Assembly: GCF_003576645.1 (NCBI RefSeq)
Contig: NC_044923.1
Coordinates: forward strand, 8,140,250 to 8,204,249
Origin: Ipomoea triloba
Lineage: Eukaryota > Streptophyta > Magnoliopsida > Solanales > Convolvulaceae
Direction of reading: 5' to 3'
Length of the DNA: 64,000 nt
Shown here: positions 55,401 to 64,000 of the stretch, piece after piece
Numbering within the stretch: position 1 is the first letter of the stretch
Layout: each line of letters opens with the position of its first letter
Made by a program: the position numbers and the translations under genes
Notes under the pieces: generated by a model
What the model was told of the DNA's origin: nothing
Databases searched by the model: none
What the model saw: only the letters and a program-made list of their open reading frames with translations

Positions 55401-57257
55401 AAATTAGTAAGGCCGACTTGGCTGAGCTAACTAGGCCGAGTTCGCCGCCAACTCGGCCAAGTTGGGCGCCTAGGCGGCTGGCCGCCTAGACGGGCACCTG
55501 GGACTCTGGGAGGTAATTCGCCGGCCTAGGGGCGTTTTTTGCAACAGTGTTTCTATGTCATTTTCAGTAATTTTCACTCAACCTCCTCATACTGAGAATT
55601 ATTATTAGTTTATACTTTATTAGGTTGTATTGCTTTCATCTTGTTTTACGTTGCTAAGAATGATGCTTATTTAAATCTTCAGATATGTTCCTTGCTCTTG
55701 ATAAAGACATGAATGGAACATTGAGCAAACAAGAGCTCCGTGAGTACGCAGATGGGACACTGACAGATATCTTTATTGAGCGTGGTAAGAGTTGCTAATT
55801 GCTATTTATTCTAGGTGTACATATTTCAAGATAAGTGCTTAAACAATACTTGCACATTTATATAGAGTAAATCACTAAATGTACACTTTCATTCAACTTT
55901 ATAGATTTATTATATGTTGTATTATAGGACCTTGTTCATCTTCATATATAGCAGGAGGATGAAAATTATATTCCCTTTCCTCTCTGTGGCTATTGTTAAT
56001 GCTTTTATTGTTAACTTTCCCATAATAGTTTTTGATGAGCATGTACGACGTGGGAAAATTGGAGGTGGCAATACTCGTGAGATGGATTTTGAAAGTTTTC
56101 TTGACTTTGTTTTGGCTCTTGAAAACAAAGATACTCCTGAGGGATTAACATATCTGTTCCGATGTCTCGATCTGAATGTGAGAGGTTTCCTAACCACAGC
56201 TGACATTCACACGCTATTCAGGTAAAAAAGACAGTAATATACGAATCTATTTGGAATTTATAATTCATTCAGGATGAAGTATTTTTATTTTACATTATAT
56301 ATATATTGATTAGTTTTGGTAAAATAAGAATCTGTGTAGTAGTTCATATATTCTTGCAGACTTGCAGTACGGAAGATTTTTGTTTCACATATATTGATTT
56401 CGGCTTTCATGTCTGCTATGCTAGATGACACCAAAGTTCTATTTGTCTCTGGCATTTATTGATGTTAGGGAAAATACAATATCCAAATATGGAACTCACC
56501 CACAACATTTAGAACCTAATTCAGTAAAATGAGTTAATACCCAATTTAGTTCTCAACTATAGTGGTTTTTTTCGATTTAGTCATAAACGACTTTTTGTGC
56601 TTAATTAAGTTCTCGACTTTGATGATTTTATCCAATTGAGTCCTCAGCGGGTGAGAAAAACCACTATAGTCAAGGACTAAATTGTGTAAAACCATTGTAG
56701 TCAAAGACTAACTAGGGTAAAACTACTATAGTCGAAGACAAAATTATAGGTATTAATAGAGGTGAAATTACCAAGCTATCTTAACAAAGGACTCAATTAG
56801 GTAAAAGCATCAAAGTTGATGACCTAATTAAGCACAAAAAGTCGTTTAGTGCTAAATTAAGAAAAACCACTATAGTCGAGGACTAAATTAACTCCCAGTA
56901 AAATATTGATCCTAAGCTTCCTTTGCAGCTTGTTCCCTATGTTCTTCTGTAATTACTTCATTTTATTAATCTGTTGTTTATCCTCGGACATGATTCTTTT
57001 TATCACGAACCAGAGATGTACATCAAAAGTGGATTGAAGGAGGGAACTACGAATTGTGCATTGAGGACGTAAGAGATGAAATTTGGGATATGGTGAAACC
57101 CATTGACCCGTTAAGAATAACACTGGCTGATTTGCTGACATGCAAACAAGGCGGAACAGTAGCAAGCATGCTTATTGATGTCCGCGGCTTCTGGGCACAC
57201 GACAACAGAGAGAATCTTCTCCAGGAGGAGGAGGAGGAGCCCGAGGAAGAAGGTTAA
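48068..57257 (+). CDS. TON2: TON2/FASS, PP2A B''-type regulatory subunit with EF hands
   Basis: Twelve exons: 48068-48209, 48820-48911, 49059-49121, 49683-49781, 50022-50180, 50462-50533, 50646-50778, 50910-50974, 51185-51260, 55683-55784, 56029-56221, 57014-57257; 479 aa, full length for the family (Arabidopsis 480). All junctions are GT-AG and in phase. Near-complete match to TON2, e.g. MYSGSSDGE start, CHIASVCTEQIGPKCRRFFS, and EEEEEPEEEG acidic end. Two EF-hand loops are visible: DEDSDGFLQPHE (split by intron 6) and DKDMNGTLSKQE. TON2 is the B'' subunit of the TTP complex (with TON1 and TRM proteins), which organises cortical microtubules and the preprophase band. Intron 3 holds a GCCTAGGCG element, intron 9 a Copia element, intron 11 a MULE MITE. 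An N at 50867 lies in a T-run of intron 7. No coding damage seen. Confidence 0.97.
49145..49570. repeat. GCCTAGGCG-rich element with AGTGTTGTA termini and (TG)n(TA)n core, in TON2 intron 3
   Basis: Bounded by AGTGTTGTAAAAC and CTACAACACT, an inverted terminal repeat. Just inside are CGCCTAGGCGCTAGGTGCCC and, at the right, CCTAGGCACCCATTGGGCGCC. The interior carries (TG)n then (TA)n (about 49450-49528). Non-coding. It is the clearest complete member of the family in the window. Confidence 0.7.
51696..52164 (+). repeat. 5' LTR of the Copia element
   Basis: 469 bp, TG...CA. It carries the C and G alleles at the two sites that differ from the 3' LTR. A TATTTAAAG TATA-like motif lies near 51838. 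Confidence 0.95.
52167..52180 (+). other. Primer-binding site (initiator Met-tRNA)
   Basis: TGGTATCAGAGCCA, two bases after the LTR end, complementary to the 3' end of plant initiator Met-tRNA. Confidence 0.93.
52209..54440 (+). CDS. Copia Gag-protease polyprotein, truncated in integrase
   Basis: 743-aa open frame. Order: Gag N-terminus (STNYSYWKARM near residue 20, UBN2-type), first zinc knuckle CYECKGYGHIQSEC (about residue 297), an acidic and coiled-coil-like stretch, second knuckle CYYCHRLGHIKAHC (about 455), aspartic protease WYFDSGCSRHMTG, and GAG_pre-integrase WHQRMGHINFHDMKKG. A frameshift at about 54298 throws ELLHMDLFGP into the next frame. The sequence then jumps to the late RT/RNase H text (YRSMIGGLLYLTASRPDLSF, in the other frame, 54420-54490), so integrase core and RT were deleted in one or two steps. 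The two-knuckle layout suggests a Sirevirus-like lineage (inference). It could be mobilised only by enzymes from another element. Confidence 0.92.
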   Translation: MEFPREGLSNNRPPALSSTNYSYWKARMKIYILAQGERVWRAVENEWKHPLDDNNKAKGRADWSEEELKEFNYNSKAMNAIYGAVSEETFKLIAATNVAKTAWDILCDHHEGNSTVKQSKLQMVQTQFENLKMEEEENITQFNGRILEIAGEAYNLGEPIPENRLVKKVLRSLPERFMMKVTAIQESKDLNTCKLSDLMGNLKTYELEMLQNKKPNGKGIAFQSKQDTNSDEDTEKMEESIAVLTKNFNRVLKKFNKFRNKNKSFSNNQGSPSFAQNQSVNPKKEGNPNLDGIQCYECKGYGHIQSECPNYLRRKNKTYVTTLSDDSDSEEENNTNFVAFFTNHEDDDESKEDMQDLLNSYTQLHAKWEEIIKVNLNLMQENHFLKSEKENEILLHKETQEKLMKSLKEEDKLLQEIRRLTENAEQSNLATRKDSAVENREVLQHHFQHRRRIRCYYCHRLGHIKAHCYKRQNDLHNRIWPKQEQKPAQRVWVRKNQTPVTAYTSKISKETSVWYFDSGCSRHMTGNPNNLEDIHYKSEGHVTFGDGERGQIIASGTLNVHGLPRLSRVFLVQGLKANLISISQLCEDELRVEFSKENCKVYNQGHECVMMGKRSSDKCYTWDSHLTCNQVTINQTLLWHQRMGHINFHDMKKGLKRGAYRGIPILDIDENRKYDACLENKMTRSSHNRTPGVHTSKLWNFSIWTSLDPLKQKAKLLEHLFQQQRGSIKIQKERRWNKLCIEA
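54886..55354 (+). repeat. 3' LTR of the Copia element
   Basis: 469 bp, 99.6% identical to the 5' LTR by direct reading; both differences are transitions. Confidence 0.95.
56531..56895. mobile_element. MULE-type foldback MITE in TON2 intron 11
   Basis: Termini GAGTTAATACCCAATTTAG and CTAAATTAACTC(C), arms with CTCAACTATAGTGGTTTTT mirrored by AAAAACCACTATAGTCGAG, and a perfect 9-bp duplication CAGTAAAAT (56522-56530 and 56896-56904), diagnostic of Mutator-like elements. Confidence 0.9.
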
Positions 57258-57656
57258 AGGATGCTCGATACAAAATGATTTGTGTTTGTGCTGAAGCTAA
57301 CTTAACTTTCTTTTTAGTGGCATAGGAGTAGATATCACTACCTTTGTTTCCAGAATTCAGTTCATGCTGTGTCATCAATGGAAGTGGTTGATTATCTTGC
57401 ATTCTGTACTTCTGTAGTTTGAGTGTTGTATGCAAGTATGTATGTTAACACAGGACAGTAGGAAGATCCTTAAGGACTTGTAATAGATATATCAACTACT
57501 AACATTTTTTATGTTTGATCCAAAATCCAAGTTGCATCTGCCTATTTTTTAAGTTGATACTCAAAATGGTTCATGATTGTTTCATAATTTTCAAAATTAG
57601 TCATCAACTATCAATTTATTCAAAATATACCTCAACTATGTAAAATTGGAAAAATG

Positions 57657-57990
57657 GTAGAGGTGGACTATCATTTCGTTCGGGACAAGGTCTCCATAGG
57701 TTATCTTAAAGTCAATTTTGTCTCGACAAATGATCAGTTGGTAGACATTTTCACCAAAGCCCTCTCGACTTCGCGGTTTACTGATCTACGTGTCAAGCTT
57801 GGCATTGTCCCGTGCCCAACGTCAGCTTGAGGGGGTGTATTGAGTAGTTAGAGAGTCAGGAGGGTGGTTAGACTAATATGCTTTAGTTAGCTCATTCTGT
57901 GTTTCCCTTGTGTATATACATATCCTGTAAACTCATATTGTAGCATACAGATATACAAAGTTATTCCTTTCATATTCACTCATCGGTATA
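57657..57990 (+). mobile_element. Copia remnant: RNase H tail plus start of LTR
   Basis: 57657-57830 reads VEVDYHFVRDKVSIG, VNFVSTNDQLVDIFTKALST and SRFTDLRVKLGI, then stop: the C-terminus of Copia RNase H. It is followed by polypurine GAGGGGGTG and LTR-like sequence (TATTGAGTAGTTAGAGAGTC ... TATTCACTCA) to about 57990. The body of the element is absent. It is unrelated to the intron-9 element. Confidence 0.85.
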
Positions 57991-58022
57991 ATTTTAGTCC
58001 AAATGTTATTAATGATTTCTAT

Positions 58023-58310
58023 AGCAGGACGGTCATTACATGATTCTACTTGGCCAAAGAGGGATGAGAAGAAAGCTGGTGATCTTGAGTCTCGCTTCTT
58101 TACCTCAAGTTTTCACCCTGATATTACATGATTACATGATTCTACTTGGCCAAAGAGGGAGCAACGAACAACTGGTTGCTGCTCATTATGTTTCCACTCG
58201 CTTCTTTACCTCAAAGAACAACTGGTTGCCCAGTATTGCTGCTCATTATGTTTCCAAGAGGATGTGTCTCCAAATGTTGGAGCTGTCAGACTTAGATTAG
58301 TTATTCTAAT
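58023..58310 (+). other. Shuffled internal duplications, origin unknown
   Basis: TACATGATTCTACTTGGCCA + AAGAGGGA occurs twice (about 58037 and 58132), CTCGCTTCTTTACCTCAA twice, and AGAACAACTGGTTGC / GCTGCTCATTATGTTTCCA twice. One frame reads HDSTWPKR... and SRFFTS twice, but I do not recognise it. Possibly decayed coding sequence from the neighbouring retroelement. Confidence 0.4.
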
Positions 58311-58422
58311 TTGTTAGCCTTCATACTGTTTTTTGCCTTCATTAATTATGCAAATAGGGCAGATATGTGATGTTCAGCGGTCTTAAGTGTTGCTTGGCCG
58401 CAATGGCGAAAGCTTTAAAAAC

Positions 58423-58494
58423 CGCCGTCTGTGGGGATCGAACCCACGACCACGTGGTTAAAAGCCACGCGCTCTACCACTGAGCTAAGACGGC
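58423..58494 (-). tRNA. tRNA-Lys (anticodon TTT)
   Basis: 72 nt: GCCGTCTTAGCTCAGTGG start, anticodon loop CTTTTAA, fully paired T-stem GTGGG/CCCAC, discriminator G, and a T5 terminator directly after. The acceptor stem is completely paired. Confidence 0.95.
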
Positions 58495-58605
58495 AACTAT
58501 TTATTATATTTTTAATATTAATTTATATTAGAAAACTTGTAATTACACTTAAGCCCCGAATTCCCAAAAAATTGATGGTTGGGATAAAAATTTTAAAATC
58601 ATAAA

Positions 58606-58678
58606 TAGAGATGTAAGGTATCAATCCCCGTACCTCTTTCATGTTAAGCGAACGCTCTACCATATAAGTTATAACCCC
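58606..58678 (-). pseudogene. Decayed tRNA-Ala
   Basis: 73 nt aligning to the tRNA-Ala(AGC) gene at 26896-26968, sharing GGTAGAGCG, GAGGTACGGGGAT and GATACC. The T-stem (CGGGG/CCTTA), D-arm and anticodon (AAC in place of AGC) are broken. Confidence 0.85.
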
Positions 58679-59194
58679 ATTTGGTTATTAGTTATAAATT
58701 TCCTTATATCAAAGAAATGAAAGCAGAAGTCTTATTCATTGGTTCATGAAATGTAAAGAAGTTGGGAATGGTGATTCCTGCATAACTACCAACCCAAAAG
58801 ATGATGATGATTAGTTGGTATATGAAAGTTAGGTCATAGCTGTTGTATGGAAATATATTGAATCGTGTATCATCTGTGATCATCTAGTGGGGTTGAGTTT
58901 CACCTTTGTGTGACCTCATAGACGTAGGAGAAATTCTCTTAACTGCGTAAACATATTCTGGTTCATTTATCTTTTCATGCACTATTTTAATTATCTATTT
59001 TGTTTCTAATACAAAATTAAATACAAATAATTAATTTAATTAAAAATCAAGTAGAAACCAGATAATAATTCACCTGCAATCAAGACTTACAAATTAACAG
59101 AGTCTTACATTGTATAACAAAGTATTATTATTATTATTATTATTATTAGACTTACATTGTAATAGAGTCAGTAGTGCTAAAAAAAAGACTTTAT
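58679..59194. other. Intergenic; (TTA)n and SINE tail
   Basis: 59124-59149 is (TTA)n. 59150-59185 reads GACTTACATTGTAATAGAGTC + AGTAGTGCTAAAAAAAAG, the 3' end of SINE family 1 in plus orientation without its body. No gene. Confidence 0.55.
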
Positions 59195-59465
59195 ACTACT
59201 TTTTTTTTTTTTTTTGAAAATAAAGAAGCTAATTCATTAATTATATGCTGAAACGTTTACAATAAAGATCGATGGAATGGTCAAACATTCCTTACAGTCA
59301 GACATAGAAACAATTTCCCTAGCATAGAAAACTTGATTCGCAGACTGTTTTACAAATTTGAAGCTGAATTCTTTGAACGAACTTAAAGCTTCTTTAATGA
59401 TTTGGTCAAACGTACCCAAGACTGACACTAGTTGAATAGTCTTGCACACCACCTAAGTATCTATT
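59195..59465 (-). mobile_element. 5'-truncated LINE, RNase H end
   Basis: The minus strand reads FKEFSFKFVKQSANQVFYA and VSMSDCKECLTIPSIFIVNV then stop, 3' UTR and a long poly(A) (T-run 59200-59215). Typical plant L1 RNase H C-terminus. Confidence 0.82.
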
Positions 59466-60302
59466 TCCATTCTTCTATCCATTTACAATATCTCCATCGT
59501 CATTCTTCTATCCATTGACAATATCTCCATTGGGCTGAACTACATATCATAGTTCATAGGAGTCTCTTTCTCATTGTCATGTTTGATATCCAGGATGAGA
59601 TTCACGTACGCTATGACTAGTTTTATCGTTTCACGCATTATGAAAAAAGAACTCGCCAAGTAAACGAGAGGAAGAAACTCGTCAAAACAACAAGAGGAAA
59701 AACACAAAAACTGCAAACAAAATTAAACCAATAAAACAAAGCAAAGGGAAAAACAGTGCGAAAATAAGAGAGTAACGACCGGTAGCGGTGGAGATGGAGG
59801 AGAAAACAATGAATGCAAAAAAGACAACGAAGATGGACGCTGCCTGAGGTGGAGATAACAGCAGGGGAAGACGATTGGACGCTGCCTCCGATCCGCTTAC
59901 TTCACGGAGGCGGCGGCCGTGAAGAAAACAAAAAAGGAGAGAACTTCACTAGGGTTTGCTATGAGGAGGCGGCGACTTTATACTACTTTTTTCCTTTCAA
60001 TTCTCGTGTATAACAAACAATGGAATTGAAATTCATAGTAATTTTGTTCCTGCAAACCAAATACGAAGTTTAAATTCCACTTTATTCTCGTATTATTTTT
60101 TTCACATGGAATTAAAATTTCTTTCTCTCCTAATTCTCTTTCTCTTTCTCTAACCAAACACTCCGTTAGGAAAAATATGAATTGAATCATGGTGAGAGTT
60201 ATTCAATAGCTAAATTAAAATAAAATAAAGACTTCTAATATTTGAATTTCTAAATGTGAGAAATTGGTATATAATGTAACATCGGCACAATATTGTCCTC
60301 TA
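59466..60302. other. Intergenic, no gene
   Basis: CCATTCTTCTATCCATT + ACAATATCTCCAT is duplicated at about 59468 and 59502. 59810-59980 has two GACGCTGCCT-containing copies (AAGATGGACGCTGCCTGAGG, GATTGGACGCTGCCTCCGAT). No recognisable protein. Confidence 0.45.
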
Positions 60303-61250
60303 AGAGTGTGTTTGGTAGCCTGGAAAATGATTTTCGAAAATCATTTTCTAAACTTCCGGTGTTTGGCAATGTCTGAAAAATGCGATGAACGGAAATTATT
60401 TTCCCTTGACCAAAGAAAATCAACTAGTTTTTTTCGAAAAATGACTTTTCGAATTTTTTTTTCGGAATGGTCAAAATGGTCATCTCTCCCGTTCCAACAG
60501 ACTGGTTTTTGTCGGAAACCAGAGCAGTTTTGCTTTGGTTTCCGCCGGAGCCAGTCTTTTTTTTTTCTTTCTTTTATAATAAATAGTATTATATTATATA
60601 TTTTATATTTTAAATAAAATCTAAAAACATAATAAGTTCCAATCAAAGTTATATCCTTGATTTATGTACCTCTTTTTATATGCTAATAAAGGTATACATT
60701 TTACTTTAAATGTTGTACACTTCAGTGTTATTAGATAAAATTGTCCACTATATTATTGTTAGACGAAACTAACATTTACACCGTTATAACACCGTTACTG
60801 TTTAACTCTAATATTGATGACTCAATCATTATTACCATACACTTATATCTACCATATCTTCTTTCTATTCTTTAATTATCATTTTATTAAAATCATTATA
60901 TAATTAATTTAATGATATGTTATATTTTAATTACATTTTTATGAATGGTAAATCATATATGTGTATGTATAAAATACATATATTATTTGTGTATATATAT
61001 AATCTGAATTATAATTTAATTATTTGTATTTATCAATGTTTTAATATTGGACATGAATTTTCGGGCATCACGCGTACACAATACTAGTAATAAAAATATA
61101 TAATTATATAATTACACTCATTTTTCAAAAAATGAACCAAGCACACACAAAAACGCAGCCAAACACAAAAAATAAAACTATTTTTTAAAAATGGCTCATT
61201 TTCTAAAAAACATTTTTCATAAATCATTTTCCTACCTCGACGCAACCTAA
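60303..61250. mobile_element. Diverged Tourist-like MITE relative
   Basis: The left end GAGTGTGTTTGGTAGCCTGG + AAAATGATTTTCG and GAAAATCATTTTC resembles 20265-20893. The right end has CATAAATCATTTTCCTACC and CGACGCAACC. Boundaries and target duplication are unclear, and the middle is AT-rich. Confidence 0.4.
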
Positions 61251-62067
61251 AACTTTTAATTCCAATAGCATCCTTTTTGCGCGATACTGAGCTATCTCAA
61301 TGGCCTCTCCCACCCTTGCTGGGATGCTCAAGATTAATGCATTATGAGGTTCGCTTCTGCTTGAGGTCCCACATTTGCTTATCAATCTCTACTCGTTTAT
61401 GTGTTCTGATTCTTTGTGCGCAAGAATTGTTTCACTAATTGCACTTAGCCTGGTTGAAATGTGTGCACAAAAACTGTTTGATTAATTGCTTCAACGAATA
61501 TGAGTTTTTCTTTGATTTTTGGGTACGTAGTCTTTTACCTTTCTTTTCGTGCCCTCATAATTCACCAAGATATATTAATGGCTAAACAGTTTGGCCGTAG
61601 TTGTTGCTCCAAGGTTGCATTTTTTTTTTTATAGAACCCATTCCGTTCTCTTTCCTGATTGCATCATTTTATCTTGTTTAGGGACATCAATGGGTGATGG
61701 TGGGATTTAAATTTTCTTGTTTAGGGACATCACTGCTTAATGTTTTTTCTTTGTTCTTGCCAGTTATGAGGAATGACTCTTTTTTGTTTTTCATCTGGTA
61801 ATGGTATAAAAGAAACTTGCTATACTTTGAAGAAATTTGAACACCTGTGGTTAAAGAAGATAGTATGTATAGCCTAGTGAGTCTTTGGATTCTTGAAAAT
61901 AAATTTGCCATTTCTAAATACTAACAACTTACATTTAAACATTAAAATATGGACATGCATTACAATAGATATCATTAAAAGGGTTGCTATTTCTTTATTT
62001 ATTTAAATCAAACATCAAATACATTAGTTGCTTGTTGATTTTGTTCACCTCAAATTTTCTCTGCAGG
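61251..62067. other. Intergenic, no supported gene
   Basis: Possibly the leader or former 5' region of the PPR pseudogene or of the small membrane-protein gene (CTTCTCTGCAG-like acceptor at about 62066). No open frame with recognisable content. Confidence 0.4.
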
Positions 62068-62632
62068 ATGTTGGTAGCCTGCATGGTAAGTATGTTTCAA
62101 AGACTTGGCCACTCTTTCATGTCCATCACCAAACTAGAAATTGCATTGGGTATTATTGACTCATTGATTGGTGTTGAAAACAATATTGAAGAGATTGAAT
62201 CTAAACTCCATTCTTGTACTATCCTCCATATTGCTAAATGCTTTCATGCCCTTCTTATATGGAAAGGCTCCGAGTATTTATGTCTGCACTAAACTTCTAA
62301 AACTTTATGCCTGCTTGGGTGATGTTTCTTTTTCTCGCAGTAGTTTTGAGCATATAAAGAAGAAAAATACCTATACTTGGAACTCAATGATATCAGCTTA
62401 TATTCATAATGGCAGATTCCATGAATCTCTTAACTGTGTATATGAAATGTTGTCATCGCCAGATGTTCGACCTGACTTTTATACCTTTCCTCCTATTTTG
62501 AAAGCTTGCCATAATATACTCGATGGAGTAAGGATTCATTGCTGGGTTTCAAAACTAGGTCTGGAATGGGATGTATTTGTAGCTAGTACTAATGAAATAT
62601 ATCTTTTTGCTGGCAGTTGGTCCCAGAATTGA
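62068..62632 (+). pseudogene. N-terminal fragment of a DYW-class PPR gene (EMB2758-like)
   Basis: Two overlapping frames join at a +1 shift near 62265: SKLHSCTILHIAKCFHALLI then SIYVCTKLLKLYACLGDVSF, TYTWNSMISAYIHNGRFHES, RPDFYTFPPILKACHNILDG and HCWVSKLGLEWDVFVA. This is PPR-repeat text like the N-terminal ~180 residues of At4g33990/EMB2758-type organellar RNA-editing proteins. The remaining ~600 residues (more PPRs, E and DYW domains) are missing, and the reading frame collapses at about 62585. Confidence 0.8.
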
Positions 62633-62712
62633 ATTTGCTTATTTCCTGGTATAGCCAAGCAACTTAGAATTGAACTTGACCCATTCATTAGTAGCAGAAT
62701 CTGTTATAAATT

Positions 62713-63057
62713 ATGGCTACTCAGCAAAAAGGAGAAGATGATCAACAATCAATACATGTAGAGATGCAAGGGACAGGCTCATCTAATGGTAGCTGGGTGG
62801 GAAGGATCCAAGAACAGTATAGCAAGATCAAAGAGAATGCAGAAACTTACCCTTATGTGTGGGGTTCGTATATTGTTGTGTACGGGGGATTTGGCCTCTG
62901 GTTTGCCTACAGATGGAGAAAACTCCGCAAAACTGAAGATAGAGTCGGAGTTCTTCAAGAGCAGCTCCGCAAGCTCGTTGACTCTCAAGAGCCTGGAAGC
63001 TCATCTGGTGCTGCCACTAGCAGATCACGGCCACCACATGATAAACCCACTGCTTAG
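62713..63057 (+). CDS. Small single-pass membrane protein, conserved plant hypothetical
   Basis: 114 aa, one exon as seen. Residues 1-29 are polar (SNGSWVG), followed by an amphipathic KIKENAETYPYVWG. A hydrophobic segment YVWGSYIVVYGGFGLWFAYR spans about 48-67. A basic stop-transfer RWRKLRK comes next, then a heptad-like EDRVGVLQEQLRKLV (75-89) and a Ser/Pro-rich tail. The ordered membrane anchor plus coiled coil argues for a real gene; I recognise it as a type seen in plant genomes without assigned function. A non-coding 5' exon upstream is possible. The ATG at 62713 is the first in frame after a stop. Confidence 0.8.
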   Translation: MATQQKGEDDQQSIHVEMQGTGSSNGSWVGRIQEQYSKIKENAETYPYVWGSYIVVYGGFGLWFAYRWRKLRKTEDRVGVLQEQLRKLVDSQEPGSSSGAATSRSRPPHDKPTA

Positions 63058-63392
63058 ATGGTTTATCAGTTTCTATACCCTTTCAAATTGCATTATTTTT
63101 CTGTCTTTCCCTGACTTTTTTCTGAAGTAGATCTCCACATTGAAAGTAGAATCACAACTTAATCTTGAAAATGTCAGGTCAGCTGTTAAGCTGCATTTCT
63201 TGCATGTTTTGTAAGCCTAATGTCACAGCACATAAACAGAGTTGGCAGAAGGAAGCTTGAATGTCCTTCTGTTGTAGGTTTCTTATTCCTTGTATTGTAT
63301 TTAAACTGCATTATACTTGCAACCTCTTTAAAGAAATGCACTATCTTTTTTTTTGGTGATTTGCACATGAATTGTTTTCTTTCTTATATTCT

Positions 63393-63501
63393 TTTTTTTT
63401 TTTTTGGGTTTTTCCCAAGGTGTCCCTCCAGCCGACAGCTAGAAGACTAATTTCCCGTTCCAACGATAAGCACACTAAGTGGTAGGGGACTGGCCAAATG
63501 G
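63393..63501 (-). mobile_element. SINE family 3, with 16-bp TSD
   Basis: Flanked by TTCTTTCTTATATTCT (63377-63392 and 63502-63517). The T-run at the left is the poly(A) of a minus-strand insertion. The body matches 17245-17345. 5'-truncated. Confidence 0.82.
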
Positions 63502-63519
63502 TTCTTTCTTATATTCTAT

Positions 63520-63685
63520 TTCATAATTCGCAGTCTCTACAGTGCTTGCTTCTTCAATTTGTTTTGCAACATGCACAAGCAACTCACCCGTCTTCTTCAA
63601 TCTTGTAGTTTAATGTTTGTTGGAAAAATTAATGACATTTAAAGTGGTCGTTTTGAGGCATAATTTTGAGTGGATTAAAGTGTAA

Positions 63686-63732
<47 letters not shown>

Positions 63733-64000
63733 GACATACACCCACACACATGCATTAATTTTTTTTTATAGGTCACCGCCTAGGCGCTAGGTGCTAGTCT
63801 ACTGCCCGACTAGCTCCTAGCGACTTTAAAAAGCAACAATTTAGTCCCCTGACTATCGATTTTTTAACGGATTTGGTCTTTCCGGCCAAATCACCGGCCA
63901 AATGTCGCCGAAAAAAATATACTTTTTTAAATTATTTATTCATTCATGGGGCAAAATGGTCATTTTACGTTTGAAATTGAAATTGTTCTCTTACTCCCCG
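63520..64000. other. Intergenic; GCCTAGGCG element and start of a MULE-like repeat
   Basis: 63685-63830: (TA)n, GACATACACCCACACACATGC, CACCGCCTAGGCGCTAGG and CTACTGCCCGACTAG, the inverse of the left half of the TON2 intron-9 element. 63836-64000 (AATTTAGTCCCCTGACTATCG) looks like a foldback arm continuing beyond the window. Confidence 0.5.

Larger units (their letters stand above)
51598..55548. repeat. GCCTAGGCG-rich element in TON2 intron 9, split by a Copia insertion
   Basis: Left part 51598-51695: GGCCCTAGTCGGGCAGTAGAG, GCGCCTAGGCGGCTAAC and ACGTGTGTGGGCGTATGTCAT, then (TA)n. Right part 55355-55548: (TA)n, GGCGCCTAGGCGGCTGGCCGC, CGGCCTAGGGGCG and a TTTTTTGCAACAGTG terminus. The left half reappears inverted at 63685-63830. 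Confidence 0.7.

Overview
The window is a nuclear plant chromosome segment. It has GT-AG introns, Pol III tRNA genes, and dense MITEs, SINEs, LINEs and Copia elements. It carries orthologues of the plant preprophase-band factor TON2/FASS and a plant-type PP1 catalytic subunit. A eudicot is likely. Scattered short repeats containing ACTCCGTA are a weak hint of Convolvulaceae or Caryophyllales (inference only). There are no bacterial-style features or CRISPR arrays.

Layout. 1-3520: the end of a Copia LTR inserted in a satellite array of ~143-bp monomers, then a tRNA-Ser. 8.6-33 kb: a cluster of four paralogues encoding secreted GH5 glycosidases with a C-terminal beta-trefoil (ricin-B-type lectin) domain. 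Copy A (8612-12157, +) is intact. Copy B (16672-20008, +) is a pseudogene with a frameshift, a stop codon, a MITE in its last exon and a SINE in its leader. Copies C (22806-25213, -) and D (29234-31641, +) are intact and sit head-to-head in a large inverted repeat (21395-25673 and 28516-33052). The outer ~3.5 kb of its arms is essentially identical and includes a tRNA-Ser gene; the inner part is clearly diverged. tRNA-Ala genes lie between and beyond the arms.

33-39 kb is transposon-derived. The best element is a Pack-MULE (36806-38462, 10-bp target-site duplication) carrying fragments of a lipoxygenase gene, intron included, and of a DPH1-like diphthamide gene. 39428-42169 is a PP1/TOPP catalytic subunit gene. 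42-48 kb holds SINEs, LINE 3' ends and MITEs, including a LINE nested in a Tourist-like element. 48068-57257 is a 12-exon TON2/FASS gene. Its intron 9 is inflated by a young, internally deleted Copia element (gag-protease only; LTRs differ at 2 of 469 positions) that landed in the TA-repeat of an older GCCTAGGCG-rich element. 57.6-60 kb has a Copia remnant, a tRNA-Lys, a decayed tRNA-Ala and a LINE end. 62.0-63.1 kb has a PPR pseudogene fragment followed by a small single-pass membrane protein gene.

The protein genes do not form one pathway. TON2 (a PP2A B''-type regulatory subunit) and PP1 are both phosphatase components, but nothing seen here links them beyond proximity. The GH5-lectin family is expected to act in the apoplast on cell-wall or glycan substrates. 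The main stories are tandem and inverted amplification of that family, with apparent gene conversion between the inverted copies, and repeated transposon capture and nesting.
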